Shown in pieces: positions 1 through 8,204 of a stretch of DNA of 11,025 nt. A model generated the notes under the pieces. That model saw nothing but the letters and a program-made list of their open reading frames with translations. It did no database searches and was not told the DNA's origin. Positions within the stretch are counted from its first letter, which is position 1, and each line of letters begins with the position of its first letter. This DNA is from Acanthaster planci (Eukaryota; Echinodermata; Asteroidea; Valvatida; Acanthasteridae), in contig NW_019091420.1 in NCBI RefSeq assembly GCF_001949145.1, forward strand, positions 957,306-968,330, read 5' to 3'. The position numbers were made by a program, and so were the translations under genes.

Positions 1-431
1 ACGTGAGACGGCATTTTGCGACGGCATCTGTTTGCTGCTACATCAGGCAGTCAAAGCTGCAGGGTACATGTATCAACCAGGGGGCGAGCTTGGTATTCAG
101 ACGGGGCACGCTCAAAAGAAAGCACATTGCGGGTCACTCGGGGAAATAATGCCCATCCGAAGTCGGCCCAATCGAGGTCACATGTAGACTTGCATGCACC
201 GAACATGTCCAAACTGTCATGACGTGACCAGTTGTTTTGTTCTCAAAAGGCCTTGCCTTCGGAAAAACTAAAAGAGCTCCTTCCCTCCTTATGCCAGTCG
301 CATCGCATGCATTTTGATTGTCTGCTGGAATTCTGGTCATCTGCTCCTATATGTTTTTTGCAAGAGCCTGAAAATCCAAAGGACCATCTAAATTGTTTTT
401 GTTTGTTTGTTTCTGTTTGGTTATCCCACAG
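1..431 (+). other. Cyclin B3 intron (upstream part, partial)
   Basis: This is AT-rich non-coding sequence ending in a short GTTT-repeat-like pyrimidine tract and the CCCACAG acceptor. I looked for the exon that normally precedes the cyclin box (a KYA.EIF.Y-type helix) and found none here. One TACATGTA octamer lies at 65-72. Confidence 0.6.
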
Positions 432-662
432 CTTCGAACCCCGATCCAGGCCTACTTTGACCGGCAGCCGGAGGTGAACCGTCACATGCGGGCGGTGCTG
501 GTGGACTGGCTGGTGGAAGTCCAGGAGAACTTTGAGCTGAACCACGAGACGCTGTACCTGGCCGTCAAGCTGGTGGACCGCTACCTGATGCAGAAGGCCG
601 TCACGCGAGATGTTCTGCAGCTCCTGGGCGCCACCTCGCTCTTCATCGCCTGCAAATACGAC
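432..662 (+). CDS. CCNB3: Cyclin B3 exon a (N-terminal cyclin box)
   Basis: This exon has 77 whole codons, from LRTPIQAYFDRQPEV to FIACKYD. The acceptor is a pyrimidine-rich tract ending in CCCACAG at 431 and the donor is GTGAGT at 663. It carries the MRAVLVDWLVEV signature and the B3-type stretch FELNHETLYLAVKLVDRYL. Third codon positions are strongly G/C, unlike the AT-rich flanks. Reading on into the intron soon gives unrelated sequence. Both borders are phase 0. Confidence 0.93.
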
Positions 663-3600
663 GTGAGTTTTTACTTTCCCCTCAGCCCGTTTCCAGCCCC
701 AGTCTGTCTCCTGAAGAGAATTTCCAACCTTACCCCCCCCACAGTTTCCTGGCAATGGCATAGAAATCTTGTTAGGTTCGGCATGGTTTTTGGGTTGGAT
801 GTGTTTGTGGCCTCTTCAGCTTCGGTGGATGTGGTTGAGAATAGTTGATGGCAAAGTGCCATGCTGGCGATGGTATGATTGCTCACAGTTTCTGCAATGC
901 AGTGTCGCTCTTGTGCAATGCTTCGATTTGTTCAATGCTGCATAGTGAATACGCTCAGAGAAAAACCTACCTGGGGCCAATTTCATGGGGCTCAGAAAAG
1001 TGCTAAGCACATGAGAAAGTTGCTCAGCAAAAACAGGTTACCAGCCAAAAAGTTATGCTATGTGTATTGCTTGTCCCTGGTGCTCTGCAAATTTTTGCTT
1101 TGCTCATAAATTTTCTAATCACAGTTTTCAACGGAGCAGGTATTTGACCCTGTTGCATTTGAGTATGCCTGATACGTTTGCTGCTGTAGTGAGTGCAGGT
1201 GCCATCAAATTTCGTCGTTACAAGAGAGACCACTTCATATTTCGGTCCTAATTTCAGGAGCGTTGCCCGCCTGCCCTGGACGACTTCAAGTACATCTGTG
1301 ACGACGCCTACGAGAGACAGCAGTTCATCGACATGGAGATGGCCATCCTGGCCCTGCTGGACTTTGACCTGGGCATTCCATTGTCCTACCGATTCCTCCG
1401 GAGATATGCCAAGGTAAACTAACCCCTTCCCGGCCCCCACAACACAAACAATTCCACACTCTGGAAGGCTGTCAAATCTTCCACTCTGCCCCTCACCTGT
1501 CCACAACTGTTGAAATGTCTCATGTATTTGTTGCGATAGTGTGCCCACGCCTCCATGGAGACTCTAACGCTCGCCCGCTTCATCTTGGAGTTGTCGCTGA
1601 CGGAAGCCCAGTTCCTGGAGACGCGGGACTCGCTGATCGCAGCAGCCGCCCTGCTGCTGGCCTTCAAGATGACCAAGACTGGAGAATGGGTGAGTTTAAG
1701 AATCCGGAAGAGTTTTTAAAACTGGTTCTCTCCTCTTTCACTGACAGAGAGCTTATAAGGTACACATCACAAGCTTGTCCCTGAATCTGTGGACCATCTA
1801 ACTTGTGGGCGTCTAGGTTGATTGGAAATCCATTATATTAATGGGTACCAGAGTTAGTTTTGTACTTCAGTGAATGAAAACCCGTAGCTGTCTTGTACCA
1901 AACTTTTTAACCCCCATGCCAAAAAAAACCCACCAAAAGCCAATGAAAATGCAGTACTTATTAATGATAAGAACGTTGTTAAGCCCCCGTGAAGTGTTTG
2001 AAAACTAACATTGTCTTATGCTAAATAGTGCTGAGCCAAATCCAAGCACATGCCCTGCCAGTCCTAGGCCATTTCTGGAGACTTTTTCTGGATGTCATCT
2101 TCGTCTTTGGCTTCATCTCAAGTATTGGCAAGGACGAATGATATCGCTCCAAGCCACGTTCTCGTATCAGACCTTCAGATCGGGAAATGAGTGGTAGAGT
2201 CTCCTCGGCAAGAGTGAAACTCACAAAACCGAAGCCAAATACAAACATGTGGACAAGATCTCCAAATCCTCCCAGACTTGCATTTGCGTCCACCCTGCAG
2301 TCCCTCCATGCACACCGCATTAAAGCTGACACCTGCGCCCAAATCATGTCGCTGCTAAGCACACCACTTCATGCTTGCGGAGGCTCCATATATCTCATGA
2401 AGACCATGGGCAGTAAGCACTCTTACCCTGGAGAAGAAAGTTTGCTTAACATAGTGACCAAGCAATGGAAATCGCTGTGCATGCGCAGCCGTGAGCACAA
2501 CCACACCAAGCACCACCATGAAATAATGCTTAGTTTTACGCTGAGCAAACTTTTTTGCTGCAGTAAGCAGTAAGCATGACTTTTCTGCTAACTGTTAAGC
2601 AGCGCCATGAAGTTGGGCCCCGATTTCCACCCATTGCCTGTAATGCATTCGCGTTCCGTATTCATTCTTCAGGACACCACTCTCCAGTACTACTCGGGTT
2701 ACAAGGAGTCGGAGTTGACTGAACTGACCAGCCAGCTGAACTCCATGCTGGCTGCCACGCCCAACAAGCAGCTGATGACCATCAGGAACAAGTATTCACA
2801 CAAGTATGTCCATTATGACGGTCAGTCAGATGTCAGCTGCCTGATCTCTGAGAGGTTTTCTTGTTTCTTTAATCAGGATCGACAAGAGTGCATCTGGCGC
2901 CCATGTTGTGGCATTTTATGCACACACAGCTCATGTAGATAGGATGTCTATGTTATAACATTAACCCCTTTGCGCCGGGACGCGGCTAGAGCCGCCCTAA
3001 AAACTGAGATCCTCAGCCTGCTTTTCAGGTATTATTCTCGGCCCACGCTCGAGCGAACATGGTGAAAGAAAGCAGACCCTGGCTCTTGTATGTATGGTAA
3101 TTGGTCTTTGTGAGTAGCCCAGAAATGAAAAGACCTAATTTGCATCATAATCACCGGCTTCACAATAGTCCCCACTTTGAAAAGAGGCAACGGGAATGTG
3201 GACGCTTGAGTAGAGCCGCATGCCACCGAACAATCAGCCTTTTCATTGTGTAATTCAAAGCGTGCATAGCACGCAGGTCCACAAACCGAGAATTTGCGGT
3301 TTGGCAGGTGGCCTTCGTGGCCAAGCGAGGCTGGAATTCTTGGAGTCGGCTTTCGGAAAGAAATTGTTTTTGTTTTTTGAATGAATCACACTGCCACAAA
3401 CAGTCACTATACACTGTATTGATCTGCATCAGGTACATGTGTGTAGGCATAGTCTGATGACCATGCAACATGTGACTTCAAAACATTTCATCTGCTCAGC
3501 TCTGACAAGTTGGCATGTCGGGTCATGTAAGCTGGTCGGACTGACTTTTTTTTGTTTTAAAGCAGTCCACAGCAATCACATGACTCTCAGATTATGACCA

Positions 3601-4425
3601 AGCAATATGAACTTTGTAAAAGGGTGACACCAGCAATCCTGAAATGCCAGCCCAAAATTTCTGGGTTTTAAACCTCATGATCGCAATGAGTATGTACATG
3701 TAGTAAAACTACACTCGAGGAAAAAAAAAACGTATAGATGGATTTCACATTAGTGCCGTCTGCGCATATCTGCATTGAAACCGAGGCTCTCTGTGTTGAA
3801 CTCTGTCGCGCGCGCCCGCGAAGTCAACACAGTACATGCAGTATCCGGTTCGTAAGTGTGACGCCACTTCAGTTTAAACCATGCCTACTGCACGAGATAG
3901 ACGACCATCGCAAGTATGTTAGTTCGCGGTAAATTGCCATTATTTTTTCTTTTGATTTCACGAGTCGAGTCATCCTGAAAGACTCTTCCACAAAAATTTG
4001 CAGCCTGAAAAGTCTGAAGTTAACATACCTTTATGTATTTTGTGTCTTGACTCCTTACTTTCCATCGTCTGATCAAATTAAGAATTGAAGCTGACACATA
4101 TAGCCTCATTTTCAAACGCAGAAGTGCACAGATTGACGCTAAAAGCATCGTATTGGGATCCCTCTATTGCTGAATGGAGTTTGGCAGCCTATTGATAGTT
4201 TGCTGTGACGGTTTTGAGTTTTAATCAAAGACAAATTACCAATATCTTTATGAGGTAAAAAAATGATTGTAAGTAGGTGTTCAACATTGAGTCCTGGGAT
4301 TTGCAACAGTCACAAAAAGGGGGCTATGCTAGTTGCTATTTTTCCCATTGTAATTTTTTTTTTTGGCCCGCAGGGTATTTTACGGCGTTGCGAAGCTTCC
4401 ACCTTTAGATGTGCTGCAGTTGTAG
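432..4425 (+). CDS. CCNB3: Cyclin B3, 3' part (five exons, C-terminal 239 residues)
   Basis: Cyclin B3 is a nuclear B-type cyclin that activates CDK1 and promotes anaphase entry in mitosis and female meiosis (family knowledge). Joining 432-662, 1258-1413, 1540-1689, 2673-2803 and 4374-4425 gives 720 nt, that is 239 codons plus TAG. Visible hallmarks are MRAVLVDWLVEV (residues 19-30, containing the MRAIL-type hydrophobic patch) and FELNHETLYLAVKLVD, typical of B3. They continue with KYDERCPP (the CDK-contact Lys at 75), the partner Glu at 104 in DMEMAIL, CAHASMETLTLARF in the second cyclin fold, YYSGYK, and the tail KYSHK-VFYGVAKLPPLD. Introns are 595, 126, 983 and 1570 nt, with phases 0, 0, 0 and 2. 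The N-terminus with the start codon and destruction box is outside the window. The family call is very secure. The exon borders rest on GT-AG sites and frame continuity, not on transcripts. Confidence 0.95.
663..1257 (+). other. Cyclin B3 intron between exons a and b
   Basis: Intron of 595 nt, from GTGAGT to TTTCAG. It holds a dispersed repeat copy at about 973-1115 and a short C-run near 734. No other gene-like sequence is seen. Confidence 0.85.
973..1115 (+). repeat. Dispersed repeat, copy 1
   Basis: It begins GGGGCCAATTTCATGG and contains GTGCTAAGCA, TTGCTCAGCAAAAACAGG and CTGGTGCTCTGCAAATTTTT. The copy at about 8924-9105 shows the same blocks in the same order: GCCAATTTCA, GCTAAGC, an AGG(GG)TT..GCCAAA block, then CTGGTGC..AGCCAATTTTTGC. 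This looks like a short non-autonomous mobile element or SINE-like family. The end points are approximate and no target-site duplication was identified. Confidence 0.6.
1258..1413 (+). CDS. CCNB3: Cyclin B3 exon b
   Basis: This exon has 52 codons, from ERCPPALDDFKYICDD to RFLRRYAK. The acceptor is TAATTTCAG at 1257 and the donor GTAAAC at 1414, both phase 0. It joins exon a to form K-Y-D-E-R-C-P-P, matching the K-F-E-E-R-C-P-P of other cyclin B3 proteins in length and position. It contains the Glu (DMEMAIL) that pairs with the CDK-binding Lys. The following intron is only 126 nt (1414-1539). Confidence 0.93.
1540..1689 (+). CDS. CCNB3: Cyclin B3 exon c (second cyclin fold begins)
   Basis: This exon has 50 codons, from CAHASMETLTLARFILEL to KMTKTGEW. 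The acceptor is GCGATAG at 1539, with a poor pyrimidine tract, and the donor is GTGAGT at 1690. Both borders are phase 0. The sequence corresponds to the CIHASMKTLTLSRF region of vertebrate cyclin B3 at the start of the C-terminal cyclin fold. Confidence 0.93.
1690..2672 (+). other. Cyclin B3 intron between exons c and d
   Basis: Intron of 983 nt, from GTGAGT to TTCTTCAG. Its 3' quarter is occupied by an inverted copy of the GGGGCCCAA-ended repeat (about 2395-2621), which stops roughly 50 nt before the next exon. The open frames at 2021-2362 and 2187-2573 run in opposite directions over the same DNA, have no recognisable domain, and look like chance. Confidence 0.85.
2395..2621 (-). repeat. 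Dispersed repeat, copy 2 (inverted)
   Basis: Read on the minus strand from 2621, it starts GGGGCCCAACTTCATGG, close to the start of copy 1. It is rich in GCTTA/TAAGC words (AAGCAGTAAGCATG near 2565, TTGCTTAAC near 2441) and has GTGCATGCGCAGCC near 2477. The terminus clearly resembles copy 1. The interior is only loosely alike, so it may be a related subfamily. The left end is uncertain. Confidence 0.5.
2673..2803 (+). CDS. CCNB3: Cyclin B3 exon d
   Basis: This exon has 43 codons plus two bases, from DTTLQYYSGYKESEL to RNKYSH, ending AA before the donor GTATGT at 2804 (phase 2). The acceptor is CATTCTTCAG at 2672. YYSGY and KYSH are typical of the end of the cyclin B3 C-terminal fold. Without splicing, the frame runs on to a stop near 2942 but loses all resemblance to the family. 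Confidence 0.92.
2804..4373 (+). other. Cyclin B3 last intron (phase 2)
   Basis: Intron of 1570 nt, from GTATGT to CCCGCAG. It contains a GC-rich patch with two small hairpins (2961-3016), a TACATGTA octamer at 3695-3702, a poly-A run near 3720, a CG-rich patch near 3807-3822 and a poly-T run just before the acceptor. No coding exon is seen. Two decoy acceptors at 3028 and 3307 do not restore the cyclin tail. Confidence 0.85.
2961..3016. repeat. GC-rich patch with two small hairpins
   Basis: TTAACCCCTTTGCGCCGG at 2961-2978 is followed by GCGGCT-AG-AGCCGC (2982-2995) and by CTGAG-ATC-CTCAG (3004-3016). A similar 18-mer, TTAACCACTTCACGCCGG, lies at 6370-6387, with 14 of 18 positions identical. 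Both are followed within a few bases to two dozen bases by CTAAAAA. This suggests fragments of one dispersed repeat, not a site specific to this intron. Confidence 0.4.
4374..4425 (+). CDS. CCNB3: Cyclin B3 last coding exon (tiny) with stop codon
   Basis: A long T tract followed by GGCCCGCAG ends at 4373. The first base G completes the split Lys codon (AA+G). The exon then encodes VFYGVAKLPPLDVLQL and TAG at 4423-4425. The phase fits exactly, and the peptide matches the cyclin B3 ending V-F-F-E-V-A-K-x-P-P-L-D, except that Gly stands where relatives have Glu. At 52 nt of coding sequence this exon is easily missed by gene predictors. Confidence 0.9.
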
Positions 4426-4478
4426 GCAAAACTCAGGTCTGCAACTGGTCACCAAAGTAATTGCAGGGAGAAATTGCG

Positions 4479-4490
4479 CCAAGATGGCGG
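4479..4490 (+). promoter_or_regulatory. YY1-like motif CCAAGATGGCGG
   Basis: CAAGATGGCGG is the core of the YY1 site often found overlapping start codons or transcription starts in animals (family knowledge). Here it sits 54 nt after the cyclin B3 stop, in a local CpG-rich patch, with a CCAAT at 4614-4618 downstream. It could mark a promoter or simply belong to a repeat: the 9-mer CAAGATGGC occurs again at 10661-10669, and inverted at 10582-10590. Confidence 0.3.
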
Positions 4491-4600
4491 AATCAGGGGC
4501 AGAAAAACACCACGGCGTTGAGTGGATTGCAAGCTGGTGCCGAGAGGACCAGCTGGCCTGGGCGACCATGGCAAGGCCAAACCAAATAACGTCCAGATGA
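4484..4600 (+). CDS. Small ORF in the YY1-like patch (38 codons, unproven)
   Basis: The ATG lies inside CCAAGATGG, a good Kozak context, and the frame begins MAESGAEKHH and closes with TGA at 4598-4600. An MAES start, the raised GC content and CpGs are what a first coding exon or a short peptide gene could look like. No convincing splice donor occurs before the stop. The product resembles no family I know. An internal stem (AGCTGGT 4532-4538, ACCAGCT 4548-4554) is present. It may be only an untranslated ORF in the cyclin 3' UTR. Confidence 0.2.
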   Translation: MAESGAEKHHGVEWIASWCREDQLAWATMARPNQITSR

Positions 4601-5910
4601 CCATGTTCCATTAACCAATGAATTAGAATTCTAACGGAGGCAATTGACAGTTGAGCTCGTATTAATTTATGTCTACAAGAGCAGTTACAGGTGACGACAC
4701 AAAGTGAGAATTTTTTTTAAATTTAACTGGAAAAAAATGATTTCGCACATCAGAATGATTCCAACATGATGAATGTTAGTCCTGAAATCTTACAGTAAAA
4801 GTTGGCCGCAAAGCTCGTTCGTAATCCCTCTACAGGCCTTGAACCCTGTGACCAGGCCAAATCTTTTTTACAAATCAAATTTGACTGGTTAGAAGAATTT
4901 ACAAGGAATTTTTTGAAGTGGTGATACTGCCAACAAATAATTATTTCCAAATTTTTTAAACTCCTTTTTAACCATGACCAGTACTTTCTGTATTTAAGCC
5001 AAATTCTTTCACCAATTTTTTTTTCCCTTATGTGATCAGTTGTACCAAGAGTGGTGTACAACTTTTTAATCGTGGTACGTGCGAAAAGCAATGGTTGAAC
5101 TCCATCGGTAATGAGTCCAATTATGTTTGCTCAATTTCTGTCCAATTTTTTAACAGGATTTTAACAGTAAACATTTTCAAAGACAACTCTTCCTTTTTAA
5201 CACAAGCAGATCAATTTTTCCGGCCAATTTACAATCCTTTCAATCATGACGACTGTACCACATTTCTCATTTACATGTAGCTTCGTCGACTGTGTATATG
5301 TACATATATTTTTAATCACCAGAAAAAAAAGTTGCCTTCTGACACTCCAGTCGAGACAGAAAGCAGAGAACCAAGCAGTTGTAAAAACATCACATAGTTA
5401 TATCAAACTTATGCCGTATGTGGTGGTGTTGAATTTCAGCTTTTAATTTTTGTCCATTGTTTTAAACATTCTTTTGTTCGTGTAAATATAAAAACCAACC
5501 CCGATAAAGTGAACATCCTATCAATGTGCAGTCTCTCTCCAGTGAAGTGTTTAATTCAACCGTGCACAAACTGAATTGCAGTTGAAAAATCTAAAATTGT
5601 CCCATAATGAAGCGCCATGCACTGGGTCCAGGTTTGGTGCTTGTGTTGAAATTTTCCACCTGGATTTTGGGATATCATATCTTGTGGGTTATATATCTCT
5701 CTTTTTCAAACGAGACTGATATGACCTGTTCATTCTGGGAAAGGGACACAGGTGTTTTTAACATTCAAGTGGACCAAAGTCAGATGTGTTGTGCATTATG
5801 TTATCTGTGATTATTTCAGCTTCTGAACGGAAGCTTATAAAAGTTTCCGTGCACAGTTTAACGCAGTAACTTTAAAGAAAGCAACTTGCGATGTTCACCG
5901 GTGCATTTCC

Positions 5911-5916
5911 ATTAAA
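5911..5916 (+). terminator. Possible poly(A) signal ATTAAA
   Basis: This is the commonest variant hexamer, about 1.5 kb after the cyclin stop. The T-rich and GT-containing sequence downstream is weak support. Such hexamers are frequent in AT-rich DNA. Confidence 0.2.
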
Positions 5917-6189
5917 AATCTTGGCAATGCCTTTGGTATCCGGAACACAGAAATTAACCTAGAAATTGGGGAGCTTTGCAAAGGGATGGAACATTGCCAT
6001 ACACTTGGGGAATATTTAGAGTTTTCACTTATTCCTCAGTAGGCACACCATCGGGCATTGAAAAACGGGTGTTTGACCTTTTTGTAAATACATGTAGAAT
6101 TTTAGAGTACCAAATGATTTCCAGATTTGTGCCATGACACGTGGAAGGATCATTTGAAGGAAACGGTGCGTCTTATAAAACTGAAGAGA

Positions 6190-6195
6190 AATAAA
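6190..6195 (+). terminator. Possible poly(A) signal AATAAA
   Basis: This is the first canonical AATAAA on the + strand after the cyclin B3 stop (about 1.77 kb downstream), within GAGAAATAAAAGTG. T-rich sequence follows about 40 nt later (CTTATTTTTCTC). It is the best single candidate for the gene's 3' end. Confidence 0.35.
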
Positions 6196-6369
6196 AGTGA
6201 ATAGTGTTAAATTAACCGATGAGACTTCACGCCTTATTTTTCTCTTGGCCAAAAATAGGAATTGTTGGAAGGTACACGGAAGAGCTTTTTTCGTCTCTCT
6301 GTACACGTGTATATTTGCTTCACGTGTCCAACATGCCTGTACATGTTGGGGACAGACCATGCTGTAACT

Positions 6370-6394
6370 TTAACCACTTCACGCCGGCTAAAAA
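6370..6394. repeat. Repeat fragment TTAACCACTTCACGCCGG
   Basis: It matches 14 of 18 positions of the block at 2961-2978 and is followed by CTAAAAAG. Together the pair looks like remnants of one dispersed element. Confidence 0.35.
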
Positions 6395-6598
6395 GTTCCC
6401 TTGACTTACAAGCTGCCGGGCGGTGTTTTATGATTTTGACATTCGTAGTCACCATACTTTTATAGGAAAAAAAATCACCCAAGAAATGCATCTCATGTAA
6501 TAAGTCAGAAGGCAATCAAGCGTGGCCGGGCACTTTAAAAAAAACGCCATTGTTATGTTTATTGTGGTGTGGCATAACAGCTTCTTTGTTCGCCCTCA

Positions 6599-6635
6599 GC
6601 CCAGCCAGGAAGGACAAAAAATGGGTGGGCTGGGC
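6599..6635. repeat. Stem-loop GCCCAGCC / GGCTGGGC
   Basis: Perfect 8-bp arms at 6599-6606 and 6628-6635 with a 21-nt loop, inside a GC-rich island in AT-rich surroundings. No function can be assigned. Confidence 0.35.
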
Positions 6636-7250
6636 GACGTGTTTGTCGGCCAGGCTGGCCTAGAGTGTTGTGGTATTTCATGCCATTGTACTTTACAATA
6701 GGAGGATTACAGCTTATGGTGACTCCTAGCAGTCAGTCCGCCTGGCTGTGTGGATCTGAAGAATGTGGGCCATATGGGGTCTACGGCGGCGCTAAGTGGT
6801 TAACTTCAATACACACAAAAATAAGTGTTCAGACAATGAATGAGCAAGTTGACACGGAAATGCCATCACTTGTGCCAGCCTCCCTGGAGATCAGCAACCA
6901 TTCTGGTCATCCAGTGGTTAAGTTTTGACTGGCAGCCCGGATGCATTTTATTTTCATGCATGGGTTACCGGCTACAGTCAACAAGCAGTTGACAAGTGGT
7001 CAGTCTTCTGAACTTGGCCCTCAATAACGTTTACCTCGACTTGGAATGCCTCCTCTTTCCACTGGAGTCAGGTGCCAACATTCGCTCCAAATACAAGGTA
7101 CCCTGCATTCCAGTGCTTCAATATCTTCCAATGTTGCCAAATCCCCAGACTCTTTCAAAGCAAATGAACTCTACACGAGTATTACAAATGTGAATCCAGT
7201 TTATTTACAAAAAAAGAGTGGCATTTCAGAAATTTCCAGTTCAGTTTGAT

Positions 7251-8204
7251 CTAATTTGTACAAAACAAAACTGGTATTCTCATTTTCAATGGTGAACCGG
7301 AGTCTTCAATAATCGTGTCATCATAAGACAAGACATGTCTACTTTTACATGTACTCGTAATTCCTGTGATCACCTGGCTTATAGTTACATCCATATACAA
7401 GATTACAGTATACCCAAAGAGACCACGATGCTTGCAGAAATGCTGCACCGACTGATGTTGACAAAACCACCTCGTCGTGGCTTTAAGTTTGATCAGCAAC
7501 AATACGTCAACCATCGTTGATTTGCCCCGGTACCCAGGACATTTGTTTAAGCATGGCCACAAGGCAAAATCAATCCATGGTTGGCCCATTTGTATAAAGT
7601 ATGCAATTGACACCATGCTGCCAGCCGTAGATACATGTACTGCTTGTCGAAAAATAACAAGGTCGTACTCTGTGGCAGGTCTGACACCCAGATATTGTTG
7701 CTGGCAGAGCTGTATATGTAGAGAATAGCACCAGCTTCAGATTTTGAAAACAGAATGGCTGTTCACTGCACCTACGGTAGAGCTGCTGTATACCGACCGT
7801 CCAAGTGCACCCACGCATTATTTCCAACAATGGTAACACTCATGTCATAACTCTCTATATTTACGGCTCTGGTTGCTAGGTGAAACAGCTCCCTCTTTGG
7901 TGATGCACAGAGCCAATAGGCTCCCGCCCTGATGTGCAGTGATCATGCAACCCAATTCGTCGCAACCCATGTACAGGTACACATGATTTTCCAACGAAAA
8001 GTTGTACTTTAACATAAGATCACACGACTCTGAGGAAATGCAGAGTGTAATAATTGTTGCAGTTACTGGCAGATGTTTTCCCTTTCCAAAATAAAATGTA
8101 CACATGCCAAAAACAGCAGTCAGTGGCATTGCACGTTCAACAAGCTCGAAGGTGGGAAACCCTTCCTTTTCATTACATACAAAATTTGTGAAAAAACTGA
8201 ACAA
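7251..8204 (-). pseudogene. Possible decayed coding tract (weak)
   Basis: Two minus-strand open stretches of about 120 codons (7845-8204 and 7251-7616) flank a part where other frames are open (7570-7839, and 7550-7762 in a third frame). In the third frame short runs look protein-like, for example SVTIVGNNAWVHLDG (from 7840 down) and EAGAILYIYSSASNNIWV (below 7740), but they are split by TAG and TGA near 7770. An AATAAA on the minus strand lies about 45 nt beyond the last stop. This would fit a frame-shifted old gene copy, but chance in AT-rich DNA is a serious alternative. No family is recognised. Confidence 0.2.

Larger units (their letters stand above)
4426..6215 (+). other. Probable cyclin B3 3' UTR
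   Basis: This sequence follows the cyclin stop codon. It is AT-rich from about 4610 on, with many T runs and short unrelated open frames. Candidate poly(A) signals are ATTAAA (5911-5916) and AATAAA (6190-6195). The true 3' end cannot be placed from sequence alone, and cleavage at an earlier variant signal is equally possible. The first 175 bases are more GC- and CpG-rich and hold a small ORF. Confidence 0.4.
6216..7250. other. Intergenic stretch without a supported gene
   Basis: It contains the 18-mer at 6370-6387, a GC-richer block at 6590-6660 with an 8-bp stem, and short inverted repeats: ATGCAT at 6941/6956 and GTCAAC/GTTGAC at 6977/6988. The 87-codon open frame at 6665-6928 has no recognisable domain. 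On the minus strand there are AATAAA hexamers (TTTATT at 6558, 6947 and 7200). Confidence 0.5.

Noticed and set aside
243-761. 172-codon minus-strand open frame over cyclin exon a
   Set aside because: It is antisense to a highly conserved GC-rich exon, whose codon bias produces long shadow frames.
1024-1548. 174-codon minus-strand open frame
   Set aside because: It runs antisense across exon b and both flanking introns, so it is a shadow of the cyclin gene.
2021-2573. Opposed open frames of 113 and 128 codons in the intron
   Set aside because: They overlap on opposite strands, partly inside a repeat, with no recognisable domains or splice logic.
3029-3065. Alternative last cyclin exon after CTTTTCAG at 3028
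   Set aside because: The phase allows it, but it gives YYSRPTLERTW and a stop, unlike the cyclin B3 tail. The exon at 4374 matches the family.
3308-3360. GTGGCCTTCGTGGCCAAG after GGCAG, reading VAFVAK in one frame
   Set aside because: The resemblance to VFFEVAK needs phase 0, whereas exon d ends in phase 2, and the following residues do not match.
6601-6660. GC-rich block after CCCTCAG as a possible cyclin end exon
   Set aside because: In the required phase it reads unrelated residues and lacks the VF.EVAK tail. The correct exon is upstream.
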